Assembly (NCBI GenBank): GCA_002683735.1
Contig: NYTZ01000084.1
Span: 1 to 6,792, forward strand
From: Flavobacteriales bacterium
GTDB lineage: Bacteria > Bacteroidota > Bacteroidia > Flavobacteriales > UA16
Length of the DNA: 6,792 nt
Direction of reading: 5' to 3'
Each line of letters opens with the position of its first letter. The first letter of the stretch is position 1. Position numbers and translations under genes: made by a program. Of the stretch, positions 1-5,887 are shown in pieces. Below the pieces are notes generated by a model. It saw only the letters and a list, made by a program, of their open reading frames with translations, ran no database searches and was not told the DNA's origin.

Positions 1-34
1 TAGACTCACGGGCAGTTCCCCACCATCGTTTCAG

Positions 35-65
35 GTTGAGTCGGGGAGTCCAACCCCCGTCCAAG
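35..65 (-). repeat. Degenerate tandem copy of the tmRNA 3' end (T-arm)
   Basis: This stretch aligns with the true tmRNA 3' end and its flank (65-97): about 28 of 31 positions match, with one 2-nt gap. The longest shared block is AACCCCCGTCCAA (plus strand, 52-64 and 84-96). In gene orientation the copy still folds as a T-arm-like hairpin, CGGGG/CCCCG (59-55 with 46-42) around an 8-nt loop, but the loop TTCGACT has become TTGGACT and the acceptor strand is degraded. The tmRNA 3' end is a well-known integration target for genomic islands, so this may be a relic attachment site; a simple tandem slip is the alternative. No integrase is in the window. Confidence 0.75.
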
Positions 66-466
66 TGGAGCCGGGGGGAGTCGAACCCCCGTCCAAACAA
101 GCAACGCCTGCAGCGTTCTCCATGCTCAGTCCACGATTGGTTTTCGACCAAGGGCTGACCGTGGACGGCCCACCCTTGACTTAGCCTTGTAAAATTTCGC
201 TACAGGGTCAAGACGCCCCTTTCGCTAGATCCATTCTCCTGATGCCCCATTGCCTCGCGGATAGGATCCGAACGACGAGACCGGGACAGCTCGTTCTGCC
301 ACTCTGTGGCTAGAATTAGGCGAATCCTCCGAGAGGATTAGGCCGCGAGCGCGTAGGAAGTGTTGCCAGTTATGGCTTGGGTTTCTTGATTAACGAGTGG
401 CCACCCTAAGCACTCGGCATGCTGACCGCGACGTTCAGACTTGCTGTCAAATCCAAAATCGGCCCC
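66..466 (-). ncRNA. ssrA: tmRNA (transfer-messenger RNA)
   Basis: Rescues ribosomes stalled on broken mRNAs by acting first as an alanyl-tRNA and then as a short message that adds a degradation tag. On the minus strand the 5' end GGGGCCG (466-460) pairs with CGGCTCC (73-67) to give a 7 bp acceptor stem with one G-U pair, followed by discriminator A at 66. The T-arm has the hallmark GGGGGTTCGACTCCCCC, and the 5' end has the tmRNA-like GATTTTGGATTTGACAG. The tag reading frame lies at 338-367, and its stop is followed by a hairpin (AATCCTC/GAGGATT, 323-339). A helix of GTCCACG/CGTGGAC (129-135 with 160-166) enclosing TTGGT/ACCAA is consistent with the pseudoknot region. The 3' CCA is not encoded: the next bases read CTT, so it would be added after transcription. 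Length is about 401 nt. No intrinsic terminator is visible in the 65 bp downstream. Ends are inferred from acceptor pairing. Confidence 0.96.
338..367 (-). other. tmRNA proteolysis-tag reading frame, GNTSYALAA
   Basis: Read on the minus strand, codons GGC AAC ACT TCC TAC GCG CTC GCG GCC TAA encode GNTSYALAA and a stop. The YALAA ending is the usual C-terminal degron of bacterial tags, recognised by ClpXP-type proteases, and a Gly resume codon is typical of Bacteroidota tags. The sequence just before it (CATAACT) sits where the resume-codon-setting bases are expected. Start codon choice is by analogy with known tags. Confidence 0.9.
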
Positions 467-503
467 ATTTTTTTTGTTGCTGTTTCCACCTCCGGTGGCG
501 GGA

Positions 504-509
504 TGTCAA
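504..509 (-). promoter_or_regulatory. Candidate -35 box for tmRNA
   Basis: A perfect TTGACA on the minus strand lies 37 bp upstream of the tmRNA 5' end. Seventeen bases further on, the -10 position reads GAAACA, a poor match to TATAAT, and no TAnnTTTG box is visible. A short hairpin, CCACC/GGTGG (486-498), falls inside the would-be spacer. The match is suggestive only; the transcript may instead be processed from a longer precursor. Confidence 0.3.
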
Positions 510-515
510 GGAACG

Positions 516-531
516 CCGCGGCAGTCCGCGG
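516..531 (-). terminator. GC-only hairpin downstream of the T9SS gene
   Basis: CCGCGG-4 nt-CCGCGG forms a perfect 6 bp all-GC stem, 57 nt after the stop of the minus-strand gene at 589-1890 and before the tmRNA promoter region. There is no U-tract on either side, so it is not a classic intrinsic terminator. It could stabilise the mRNA 3' end or assist termination. Confidence 0.3.
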
Positions 532-588
532 AGCCGCTCCGTCGAGGACGGGGCGGTCGGCGAAGATACGGAACGGGAAGCCCCGCGG

Positions 589-1890
589 TTACTGGATGAG
601 CAAACGTTGGCGCTCGAGGCCCTGCGGCCCTTGGAAGACCACCGTGTAGGCGCCGCTGTCGAGACCGAGGTCGGTGCCGTTGCGGTGGAGCGTTCCGCAC
701 CAAGCCGTGCGGCCCATGGCGTCGAGGATGAGCGCGTCGGTCTGCTGGCCGAAGCCGCTGCCGCGCAGCACCTGGCCTTGGGTCAGGGGGTTCGGGAAGA
801 GCGCAACCTCCTCGGCAGGTGTCTGGCTGATGCCGACCACTGGACCCTCGCCGAAGTAGACGTTGTCAAAGTAGTAGGTGGTACCGCCCTCGACGCCCTC
901 ATCGCCGAAGCCGAAGAAGATGACAAGCAGGTGGTGCGGGAAGCCGGTTTCAAGCTCTGGGGTGCCGGGCAGCTCGTTGCCGAAGTTGAATTCGAGCGTC
1001 TCCCACCCCGCCTGGCTGGTGTACTGAATGGTCTCGGTGTAAAACGGATTGCCGCCGGTCATCTCCGCCTTGAGCAGGATGGGCGTGCCGGCCTCCGGCG
1101 TCCAGACCCGGACGCTGACCGTCTGCTCTTCGTCGGTGAAGGGCACCGGGTTGGCGAAGCCCTCGACCGTACCGATCATAGTGCCGGCCCAGCCCACAGC
1201 GGTCGGCATCTTCACGACCTCCACGACGTGGTTGTTGGGGTTGGTCGGGTCGACCACGACATGCGAGGCAGCCCCCCAGAAGTCGTAGGTGGTCTGGTCC
1301 ACGTTTTCGTCCTCGAACGTGCAAGGCAAGTCGAGCTGGGCCAGGCCGCCGCTGGCGTCCACCTGCTCGATGTCATCGAAGTAGAATGTCGACTCGTCGG
1401 TGCCGTCGCCGGTCGTATCGAAGTCAAACATGAAGACCAACTTGTCGAACGTCATGGACAGCGCGTTGGTGAAGTTCCAATGCATCTCTTCCCAGCCGCC
1501 CTGCGTGGTGTTCCACTGGTCGACCTCATAGGATAGTTCTGGTGGCCCCTCGAGCTTCAGCTTGATGCGAACGCCTTGGCGCGGGGACCACACCTTCATG
1601 CGGATGGAGCTGGCTTGGGAGAAATCGAGCGGGGCATCCAACGTGAGCAGGGACCCCGCCCAAGCCGCTCCCCCATCGCGGACGATTCGGCCGACGGTGG
1701 CGCTGCTGTTGCCGGCATTGGGACCGGGATTGGCGATGACCTCGGCAATGCCGCCGTCAAAATCAGTGAAATCGGCGGTAGTGGTGCCCGATTCAAAGTC
1801 AACCGGCAGGCTCACCTGGGCGGAAGCGACCGAAAAAGAGAGTACAAAAAAAGCCCCTGCGAGAAGGGCTCCATAGCGTTGAAGAAGCAT
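589..1890 (-). CDS. Secreted T9SS-sorted protein with two tandem beta-sandwich (CBM-like) modules
   Basis: This 433-residue protein is predicted to cross the inner membrane by Sec and the outer membrane by type IX secretion. Residues 1-24 are a signal peptide ending in VASAQ. Two similar modules follow (about 28-175 and 187-347). Each opens with an LP-x-DFE/TFE-type strand, contains a WAG block (77-79, 234-236), an (M/R)VW(S/T)P strand, a GW(E)xx(H/E)(W/F)NF strand (132-140, 296-303), and ends with FYFDDI or YYFDNV. This layout resembles carbohydrate-binding or laminin-G-like beta-sandwiches, but no catalytic domain is present and the ligand is unknown. The C-terminus (about 362-433) starts with LFPNP and matches T9SS type A sorting domains, which direct export and usually anchoring to the cell surface. 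The start ATG lies 21 bp after the stop of the upstream hydrolase gene, so the two are probably co-transcribed. No Shine-Dalgarno is visible, as is usual in this phylum. The sorting domain is confident; the binding role is inferred. Confidence 0.9.
   Translation of the reverse strand: MLLQRYGALLAGAFFVLSFSVASAQVSLPVDFESGTTTADFTDFDGGIAEVIANPGPNAGNSSATVGRIVRDGGAAWAGSLLTLDAPLDFSQASSIRMKVWSPRQGVRIKLKLEGPPELSYEVDQWNTTQGGWEEMHWNFTNALSMTFDKLVFMFDFDTTGDGTDESTFYFDDIEQVDASGGLAQLDLPCTFEDENVDQTTYDFWGAASHVVVDPTNPNNHVVEVVKMPTAVGWAGTMIGTVEGFANPVPFTDEEQTVSVRVWTPEAGTPILLKAEMTGGNPFYTETIQYTSQAGWETLEFNFGNELPGTPELETGFPHHLLVIFFGFGDEGVEGGTTYYFDNVYFGEGPVVGISQTPAEEVALFPNPLTQGQVLRGSGFGQQTDALILDAMGRTAWCGTLHRNGTDLGLDSGAYTVVFQGPQGLERQRLLIQ
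1846..1870 (-). terminator. Terminator-like hairpin inside the signal-peptide codons
   Basis: On the minus strand AGCCC (1870-1866) can pair with GGGCT (1856-1852), closing a 9-nt loop, and is followed at once by T7 (1852-1846). It lies about 20 nt inside the T9SS gene, in the codons for Ala-Leu-Leu-Ala-Gly-Ala-Phe-Phe. It has the form of a weak intrinsic terminator or attenuator, but it may be chance, since the Phe-Phe TTT TTT codons make the T-run. Confidence 0.3.
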
Positions 1891-1911
1891 ATATGCTAGT
1901 TACAACACAAT

Positions 1912-2949
1912 TCACGAACCGCTCGCGGCCAACCTCTGGTGCACGTTGTATCGGATGTTGTCCCAGAAGAGGTTGAAGTCCCCCACGTGCCAATTGTCGC
2001 GGTGAAGCCACTTGCCAATAAGGAACATGTGGGGCTGGTCCACCCACAGCACACCATCCTCGGTGACGCGGGCCGTGATGCTGCCTGGATTCTTGTTGCG
2101 GAAGGACTCCCGAACGGCGCCGCGATGGGCCTTCTTGGGGTTCGTTTCCCCCACCGCAGCAGTCCACGTGACCGGGTGGATGACGCTGGGCGAAGCGGGC
2201 TTGGCGGCAATCCACCAAGGGAGATAGCCTGTGCCGTAGCTCATCCACGTGCAATAGCAGCCCTGATCGGTAGCCGTGGTGCATGGCAGGATGGACTGGA
2301 AGTCCGTCGGGTAAATGTCCATGCCCGGGATGTAGGCCGCCACCAAACGGTCCTGCAAGGGCGTGCCATCAAAGAACTCCTGCAGCAGCCAACGGGCGTG
2401 CCAGCTGCCCTGGCTGTGGGCGGCAATGACGAGCGGACGCCCCTCATCCCAATGGTCGAGGTAATGCTGGAAGGCGGCGCGGATATCGGCATAGGCCAAT
2501 TGAAGTGCGCCGAGGCTCAAGCTGTCGCCAACGGAAAAGACGCGAATGTGCGCTTGGCGATAGCGCGGAGCAAAGACCCGGCCTGCCCCATTGAAGATGG
2601 AAGCTTGGTGACGCACAGGCCATGCATCCACGGCGGCATTCAAGGCGGCGCTGTCCAGCGGGGCATTCCACGCTGGTCCCGCTTCGAAGATGGTCGGGTG
2701 CAAGTAGAACACATCAGCGCTTCCCGGGCCCTCGGATACCGCCCGCCCCTTGGGCAAGCCATCCGAGGGGTCCTCCTTCCACGGCAGGGCAGCCCAATGC
2801 CTGTCCTGCTCGTAATCCGGCGCCGCGGGAATGGGTTCGAGCCGGGCCGCCACCCGCTCCACGTGAAGGCCAGACTCCACCACAGACGAGTAGCGCTTGC
2901 ACCCGGACAGGGCCAGCAGGAGAACAACCAGTAGAGAGAGGGCACGCAT
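1912..2949 (-). CDS. Lipoprotein, DUF3089-family alpha/beta hydrolase
   Basis: This is a probable membrane-anchored esterase-like enzyme; its substrate is unknown. The chosen ATG (2947-2949) gives 345 residues starting MRALSLL, with a hydrophobic leader and lipobox LSGC (Cys17). The frame stays open 65 codons further upstream, but that extension is Arg-rich and would bury the leader. DUF3089 hallmarks are present in order: ADVFYLHPT (78-86), WNAPLD (94-99), QASIFN (115-120), RVFAPRYRQAH (124-134), the nucleophile elbow AHSQGS (177-182, Ser179), CYCTWMSYG (231-239) and the C-terminal HVGDFNLFWDNIRYNV (321-336). His321 is a candidate catalytic base. The length is close to that of family members I know. 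It is likely the first gene of a two-gene unit with the T9SS protein downstream. A weak -7-like box, TATCTTGG, lies on the minus strand at 2969-2976, 20 bp upstream of the start, without a clear -33 partner. Family assignment is confident; activity is inferred. Confidence 0.92.
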   Translation of the reverse strand: MRALSLLVVLLLALSGCKRYSSVVESGLHVERVAARLEPIPAAPDYEQDRHWAALPWKEDPSDGLPKGRAVSEGPGSADVFYLHPTIFEAGPAWNAPLDSAALNAAVDAWPVRHQASIFNGAGRVFAPRYRQAHIRVFSVGDSLSLGALQLAYADIRAAFQHYLDHWDEGRPLVIAAHSQGSWHARWLLQEFFDGTPLQDRLVAAYIPGMDIYPTDFQSILPCTTATDQGCYCTWMSYGTGYLPWWIAAKPASPSVIHPVTWTAAVGETNPKKAHRGAVRESFRNKNPGSITARVTEDGVLWVDQPHMFLIGKWLHRDNWHVGDFNLFWDNIRYNVHQRLAASGS

Positions 2950-3091
2950 TGCAGCTCGAACAGAAAGACCAAGATACTCCGCTGACCTGCGGCCACATCC
3001 AGAGTGGCACTGAAGCAACCACTGCCATGGCGACTTCTCGGTTACCAACCCTGTTTCCGTGCGCTTCTGCGTCCTCCTCCTGCAACTGAGG

Positions 3092-3733
3092 ATGCGTCTA
3101 CAAAACCCATTGGTCCCCCTCCTTCTCGGTGCCGTCCTTTGCACAGCCCTGAGCGGATGCAGCGCCCACGGCTTCGCCTCTTACCTGTTCTAGCCCTTGT
3201 GGACCAAACCCCTTCCCTACGACATCGCATTGGGCTTCAGCACGCCTTACCTGGTGATGATGGAAGGCGACTCCAGTGCGTGGAAATACATGAACGAGGT
3301 CGAGGATCGCGGGATGGCCCTGGCTTTTGAAGCGGAATTCAAGGACCTCAGGGAACATGAGCGCCACGCCATACCGGGACATGTCGATGGCGAGCACAGC
3401 ATCGTGGTGGAGGCCATCCGCCTGAGCGAAACCACCCGGACGGAATGCTGCGAAGGAACGCGCCATCCCTTGCAGACCCTGCATGTCCACATCGACTGCA
3501 TCTACCGCGCTCCGGGCATGAGCGAGCGCAAGACCATCCTCATCACAGAGCTGGAGCACCTCCGCCGGAAAGAAAAAAAAGGAGGCGTGGTGTGCAAGGT
3601 CAAAAACGTCCGGAACTCCTTTGAAGACCTCGTCATCCGCGGGGCAGACAAGGCCTTTGAACGGTATGCGTCCGTTTGGCATAAACACCGGAAAAGGGAG
3701 ACCAAAAAGGCCAAGAAGGCCGCCAAGGAATGA
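3092..3733 (+). pseudogene. Lipoprotein gene interrupted by an in-frame TAG at codon 34
   Basis: From ATG 3092 the frame encodes a clear lipoprotein leader, MRLQNPLVPLLLG followed by lipobox LSGC (Cys23), then runs to SYLF and meets TAG at 3191-3193. The same frame resumes at once (PLWTKPLPYD) and stays open for 179 codons to TGA 3731-3733, giving 213 residues if the TAG were a sense codon; CAG (Gln) to TAG is one transition. The downstream part has an acidic stretch (MNEVEDRG), a CC pair (TECCEG), and a basic C-terminus ending KKAKKAAKE. I do not recognise a family. The frame match across the stop argues for a recent nonsense mutation or a base-call error rather than two genes. Alternatives are readthrough, or reinitiation at TTG 3197, which would give a 178-residue cytoplasmic protein without its leader. 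The gene is divergent from the hydrolase lipoprotein at 1912-2949. Confidence 0.65.
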
Positions 3734-3773
3734 CGGCCTGACCTTCCCGGGACGTTATCCCCAAAAGCCATGG

Positions 3774-3820
3774 TGGACAACGCCTGTCCAGCCTTGGATT
3801 CCGCGCCGCCCCAGAGGCGC
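3774..3820 (+). promoter_or_regulatory. Two adjacent hairpins upstream of the dehydrogenase
   Basis: TGGACA/TGTCCA (3774-3779 with 3785-3790, 5-nt loop) and GCGCC/GGCGC (3803-3807 with 3816-3820, 8-nt loop) lie between the interrupted lipoprotein gene and the dehydrogenase. Neither has a T-run, so they are not intrinsic terminators. The candidate -7 box TACTTTCG (3829-3836, one mismatch to TAnnTTTG) follows 8 bp later. Role unknown; they might be an operator, a factor-dependent terminator, or chance in GC-rich DNA. Confidence 0.25.
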
Positions 3821-3852
3821 AACCACGCTACTTTCGGAGAAGTTGTTTTGAC

Positions 3853-5067
3853 ATGCGCATCGGAATCATCAGAGAAGGAAAAACGCCCCCGGACCAGCGC
3901 GTGGCGCTGACACCGAAGCAGTGTGCACAGGTACTGGAGCGGTTCCCCTATGTGGAACTCGTGGTTCAGCCCAGCCACGTGCGCCGCATCACCGATGCCG
4001 AATACAGTGCAGCGGGGGTCGAGCTCGTGGAAGACCTCAGCGATTGCGACGTGCTCTTCGGGGTAAAAGAGGTCCCGGTAGACCAGCTGATTCCGGACAA
4101 GACCTATTTCTTTTTCTCACACACCTTCAAACTGCAGCCGTACAATGCCAAGTTGCTGAAGGCCTGTCTCGACAAGCGGATCCGACTGATCGACTACGAG
4201 CTACTCAAACGGCCCGGAGGTCGGCGGATCATCGGATTTGGTCGGTATGCCGGCATTGTGGGTACCTACAATGCGTTCCGGACCTACGGCGCACACCACG
4301 GCACCTACGACCTGCCTCGGGCCATCGATTGTGCAGACCGGGCCGAAATGGAAGGCCACCTGTCCAAGGTCACCTTGGCCCCCACCACCAAGATTGCGCT
4401 CACCGGCCATGGCCGCGTTGGCAACGGTGCCCGGGAGATTCTGGAAGCCATGAAAATCCGGGAGGTTCACCCCATTGACTACCTGCGTGAAGACTTCGGA
4501 GAGCCCGTCTTCACGCACCTCGACCTCGAAGACTACAACCGGCGCAAGGGCGACGGGGGCTTCGATTTCGATGAGTTCTGCCAGGACCCGATCGGATACG
4601 AGAGCACCTTCATGGCGTTTGCCCGTTCCACCAACCTCTTCATCGCCGGACATTACTGGGCGGAAGGTTCACCCTTCCTGTTCACCCGCGAGGACGTCCG
4701 GGACGAAGACTGGCGCATCTCCGTGGTGGCGGACATCAGCTGCGACATCGACGGACCAGTGGCCACCACCTTGGAACCGAGCACCATTGCGGACCCCATG
4801 TACGGCTACGACCCCATCGGAGAGCAGCGCGTGGCATTCGGTACAACGGGAAGCATCGGCGTGATGGCCGTGGACAACCTGCCTTGCGAGTTGCCTCGCG
4901 ACGCGAGTGCCGATTTCGGGGCCACGCTGCTCGAGCACATCATTCCGCTGGTGGTGGAAGGCGATGGCCAAGGCATCCTCGAGGGAGCGTCCGAGACCAC
5001 CTTGGAAGGCACTCTAATGCCGGCGTTTGACTACCTCTCGGAATACGCCGGGGTCACTGGGCAATGA
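3853..5067 (+). CDS. NAD(P)-dependent dehydrogenase, alanine dehydrogenase/saccharopine dehydrogenase (lysine-forming) family
   Basis: This 404-residue cytoplasmic enzyme probably interconverts an amino or keto acid with NAD(H), as in saccharopine cleavage to lysine plus 2-oxoglutarate, or alanine oxidation to pyruvate. The N-terminal AlaDh/PNT-type domain begins MRIGIIREGKTPPDQRVALTP. FGVKEVP (69-75, Lys72) and FFFSHT (86-91, His90) fit the Lys/His catalytic pair of yeast-type saccharopine dehydrogenase. RYAGIVGTYNAFRTYG (131-146) is typical of the Bacteroidota branch. The Rossmann glycine motif is ALTGHGRVGNGA (182-193), and VADISCDIDGP (292-302) matches the family. Bacteroidota homologues are variously labelled alanine dehydrogenase or saccharopine dehydrogenase, so the true substrate is unsettled. 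The ATG is at the conserved N-terminus, and no Shine-Dalgarno is seen. Its last 14 bp overlap the 3' end of the convergent TonB-like gene. It appears full length. Confidence 0.93.
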   Translation: MRIGIIREGKTPPDQRVALTPKQCAQVLERFPYVELVVQPSHVRRITDAEYSAAGVELVEDLSDCDVLFGVKEVPVDQLIPDKTYFFFSHTFKLQPYNAKLLKACLDKRIRLIDYELLKRPGGRRIIGFGRYAGIVGTYNAFRTYGAHHGTYDLPRAIDCADRAEMEGHLSKVTLAPTTKIALTGHGRVGNGAREILEAMKIREVHPIDYLREDFGEPVFTHLDLEDYNRRKGDGGFDFDEFCQDPIGYESTFMAFARSTNLFIAGHYWAEGSPFLFTREDVRDEDWRISVVADISCDIDGPVATTLEPSTIADPMYGYDPIGEQRVAFGTTGSIGVMAVDNLPCELPRDASADFGATLLEHIIPLVVEGDGQGILEGASETTLEGTLMPAFDYLSEYAGVTGQ

Positions 5068-5809
5068 ACCGATAGGTTAGGCTCCCCTCCTGACGGCGTG
5101 GGGCATTGGCTTGCGACGCAAACCGGCACCGGCGCGCACTGCGCAACGCTTCTTCTTGCAAGCATTCCGCCATCCCCTCGCCGGCGGCGGATGCGCTCCG
5201 CACCGTCACTTCCAACACCTCTCCCCCCGGTGATACATTGATCGCGAGCACCACCACACCCGCGCCACGACAGCGGTATCCCGGAATGTCGAGGGCCAAG
5301 GCTTTTCTCCCCTCCAGATCGAATTCGGCCGTCACCTGACCGTCGTAGCGCGCGTCCCACCCTTCGTAATCCTCGAGGGGGCGGTCCGCATCCTGACGAT
5401 CCGATTCCGGAAGGTCGGGGTCACTGCGGCCTTCTGCGAGTTCCTCAAACGTCTGCTGCTCGAGTGCACGCAATTCCGCCTCGACCTCGGCTGCCATGCG
5501 TTCGGCTTCCGCCCGGGAACTGCGGACATCGGCAGCACGGTCCGCCCGGCTGTCAGCAGCGGCGTTGCGGACCTGCTCCATTCGGGCCTCCATCCGTTCC
5601 CGAACAGCTTCCTCCATGGTGCGCGTCTCCGTCTCTTCGTATTCAATCAAGTCGACCTCTGCAAAAGGTTGGCGCTCAGGAGCAGGCAGCGTTCCCCAGT
5701 ATTCCAAGGCCCCCAACGCCACAGCGTGCACCAGCAATGCAGCAATGGCCGCTTGCCAAACCGCGCGCTCACGGCGGCCTATGGCGTTTGTCTTGTGGGA
5801 AGAAAGCAT
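5054..5809 (-). CDS. TonB-like (energy transducer) single-pass membrane protein
   Basis: This 251-residue protein probably links inner-membrane proton-motive force or envelope structure to outer-membrane receptors. It has a short basic cytoplasmic N-terminus, one transmembrane segment (about 17-38), a long Glu/Arg/Ala-rich region likely to be coiled-coil (about 60-127), an acidic linker, and a TonB C-terminal-type domain (about 176-251). That domain reads YRCRGAGVVVLAINVSPGGEV (178-198), then AECLQEEALRSARRCRF (214-230) and ends LTYRFIAQ, the pattern of Bacteroidota TonB-family proteins. Cys180, Cys216 and Cys228 could form a disulfide. The start is MLSSHK (5807-5809); the open frame continues upstream to 6154, but that stretch is antisense to the 5888-6193 gene and is not protein-like. 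No exbB/exbD is nearby, so it may serve a shared motor or have a structural role. A -7-like box, TTATTTTG, lies on the minus strand at 5821-5828. Confidence 0.88.
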   Translation of the reverse strand: MLSSHKTNAIGRRERAVWQAAIAALLVHAVALGALEYWGTLPAPERQPFAEVDLIEYEETETRTMEEAVRERMEARMEQVRNAAADSRADRAADVRSSRAEAERMAAEVEAELRALEQQTFEELAEGRSDPDLPESDRQDADRPLEDYEGWDARYDGQVTAEFDLEGRKALALDIPGYRCRGAGVVVLAINVSPGGEVLEVTVRSASAAGEGMAECLQEEALRSARRCRFASQANAPRRQEGSLTYRFIAQ

Positions 5810-5820
5810 GGCTTCGACGG

Positions 5821-5828
5821 CAAAATAA
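5821..5828 (-). promoter_or_regulatory. Candidate -7 box for the TonB-like gene
   Basis: TTATTTTG on the minus strand matches the Bacteroidota -7 consensus TAnnTTTG except at the second base, and ends 11 bp before the start codon. A TTG lies 23 bp upstream and could act as the -33 element, a somewhat long spacing. It predicts a very short leader. Sequence match only. Confidence 0.3.
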
Positions 5829-5860
5829 CGGGGGCTGTCCACCGTTGGGTGCAAGATTCC

Positions 5861-5868
5861 TATCTTTA
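5861..5868 (+). promoter_or_regulatory. Candidate -7 box for the Lys/Cys-rich gene
   Basis: TATCTTTA matches TAnnTTTG except at the last base, and ends 19 bp before ATG 5888, a sensible distance for a short leader. No well-spaced TTTG -33 element is seen. Together with the box at 5821-5828 it would make 5810-5887 a compact divergent promoter region. Confidence 0.35.
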
Positions 5869-5887
5869 ATATCAGAACTACGCAACC

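Noticed and set aside
35..65. Separate tRNA gene fragment
   Set aside because: Only a T-arm-like hairpin is present, with no anticodon or D-arm; it aligns specifically with the neighbouring tmRNA 3' end.
397..1536. 379-codon open frame on the plus strand
   Set aside because: It lies antisense to the T9SS protein, which has a signal peptide, repeated modules and a sorting tail. The plus-strand product has no recognisable domain and runs into the tmRNA; GC-rich genes often leave such open antisense frames.
1939..2934. 331-codon open frame on the plus strand
   Set aside because: Antisense to the DUF3089 hydrolase, whose motifs and lipobox are clear; the plus product shows no domain features.
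2950..3144. 65-codon upstream extension of the hydrolase frame
   Set aside because: The extension is Arg-rich and would place the lipoprotein leader in the middle of the protein; the internal ATG at 2947-2949 fits the lipobox.
3197..3733. Independent 178-residue gene starting at TTG 3197
   Set aside because: The lipoprotein leader just upstream is in the same frame, separated only by TAG, so one interrupted gene is the simpler reading; kept as an alternative in the feature entry.
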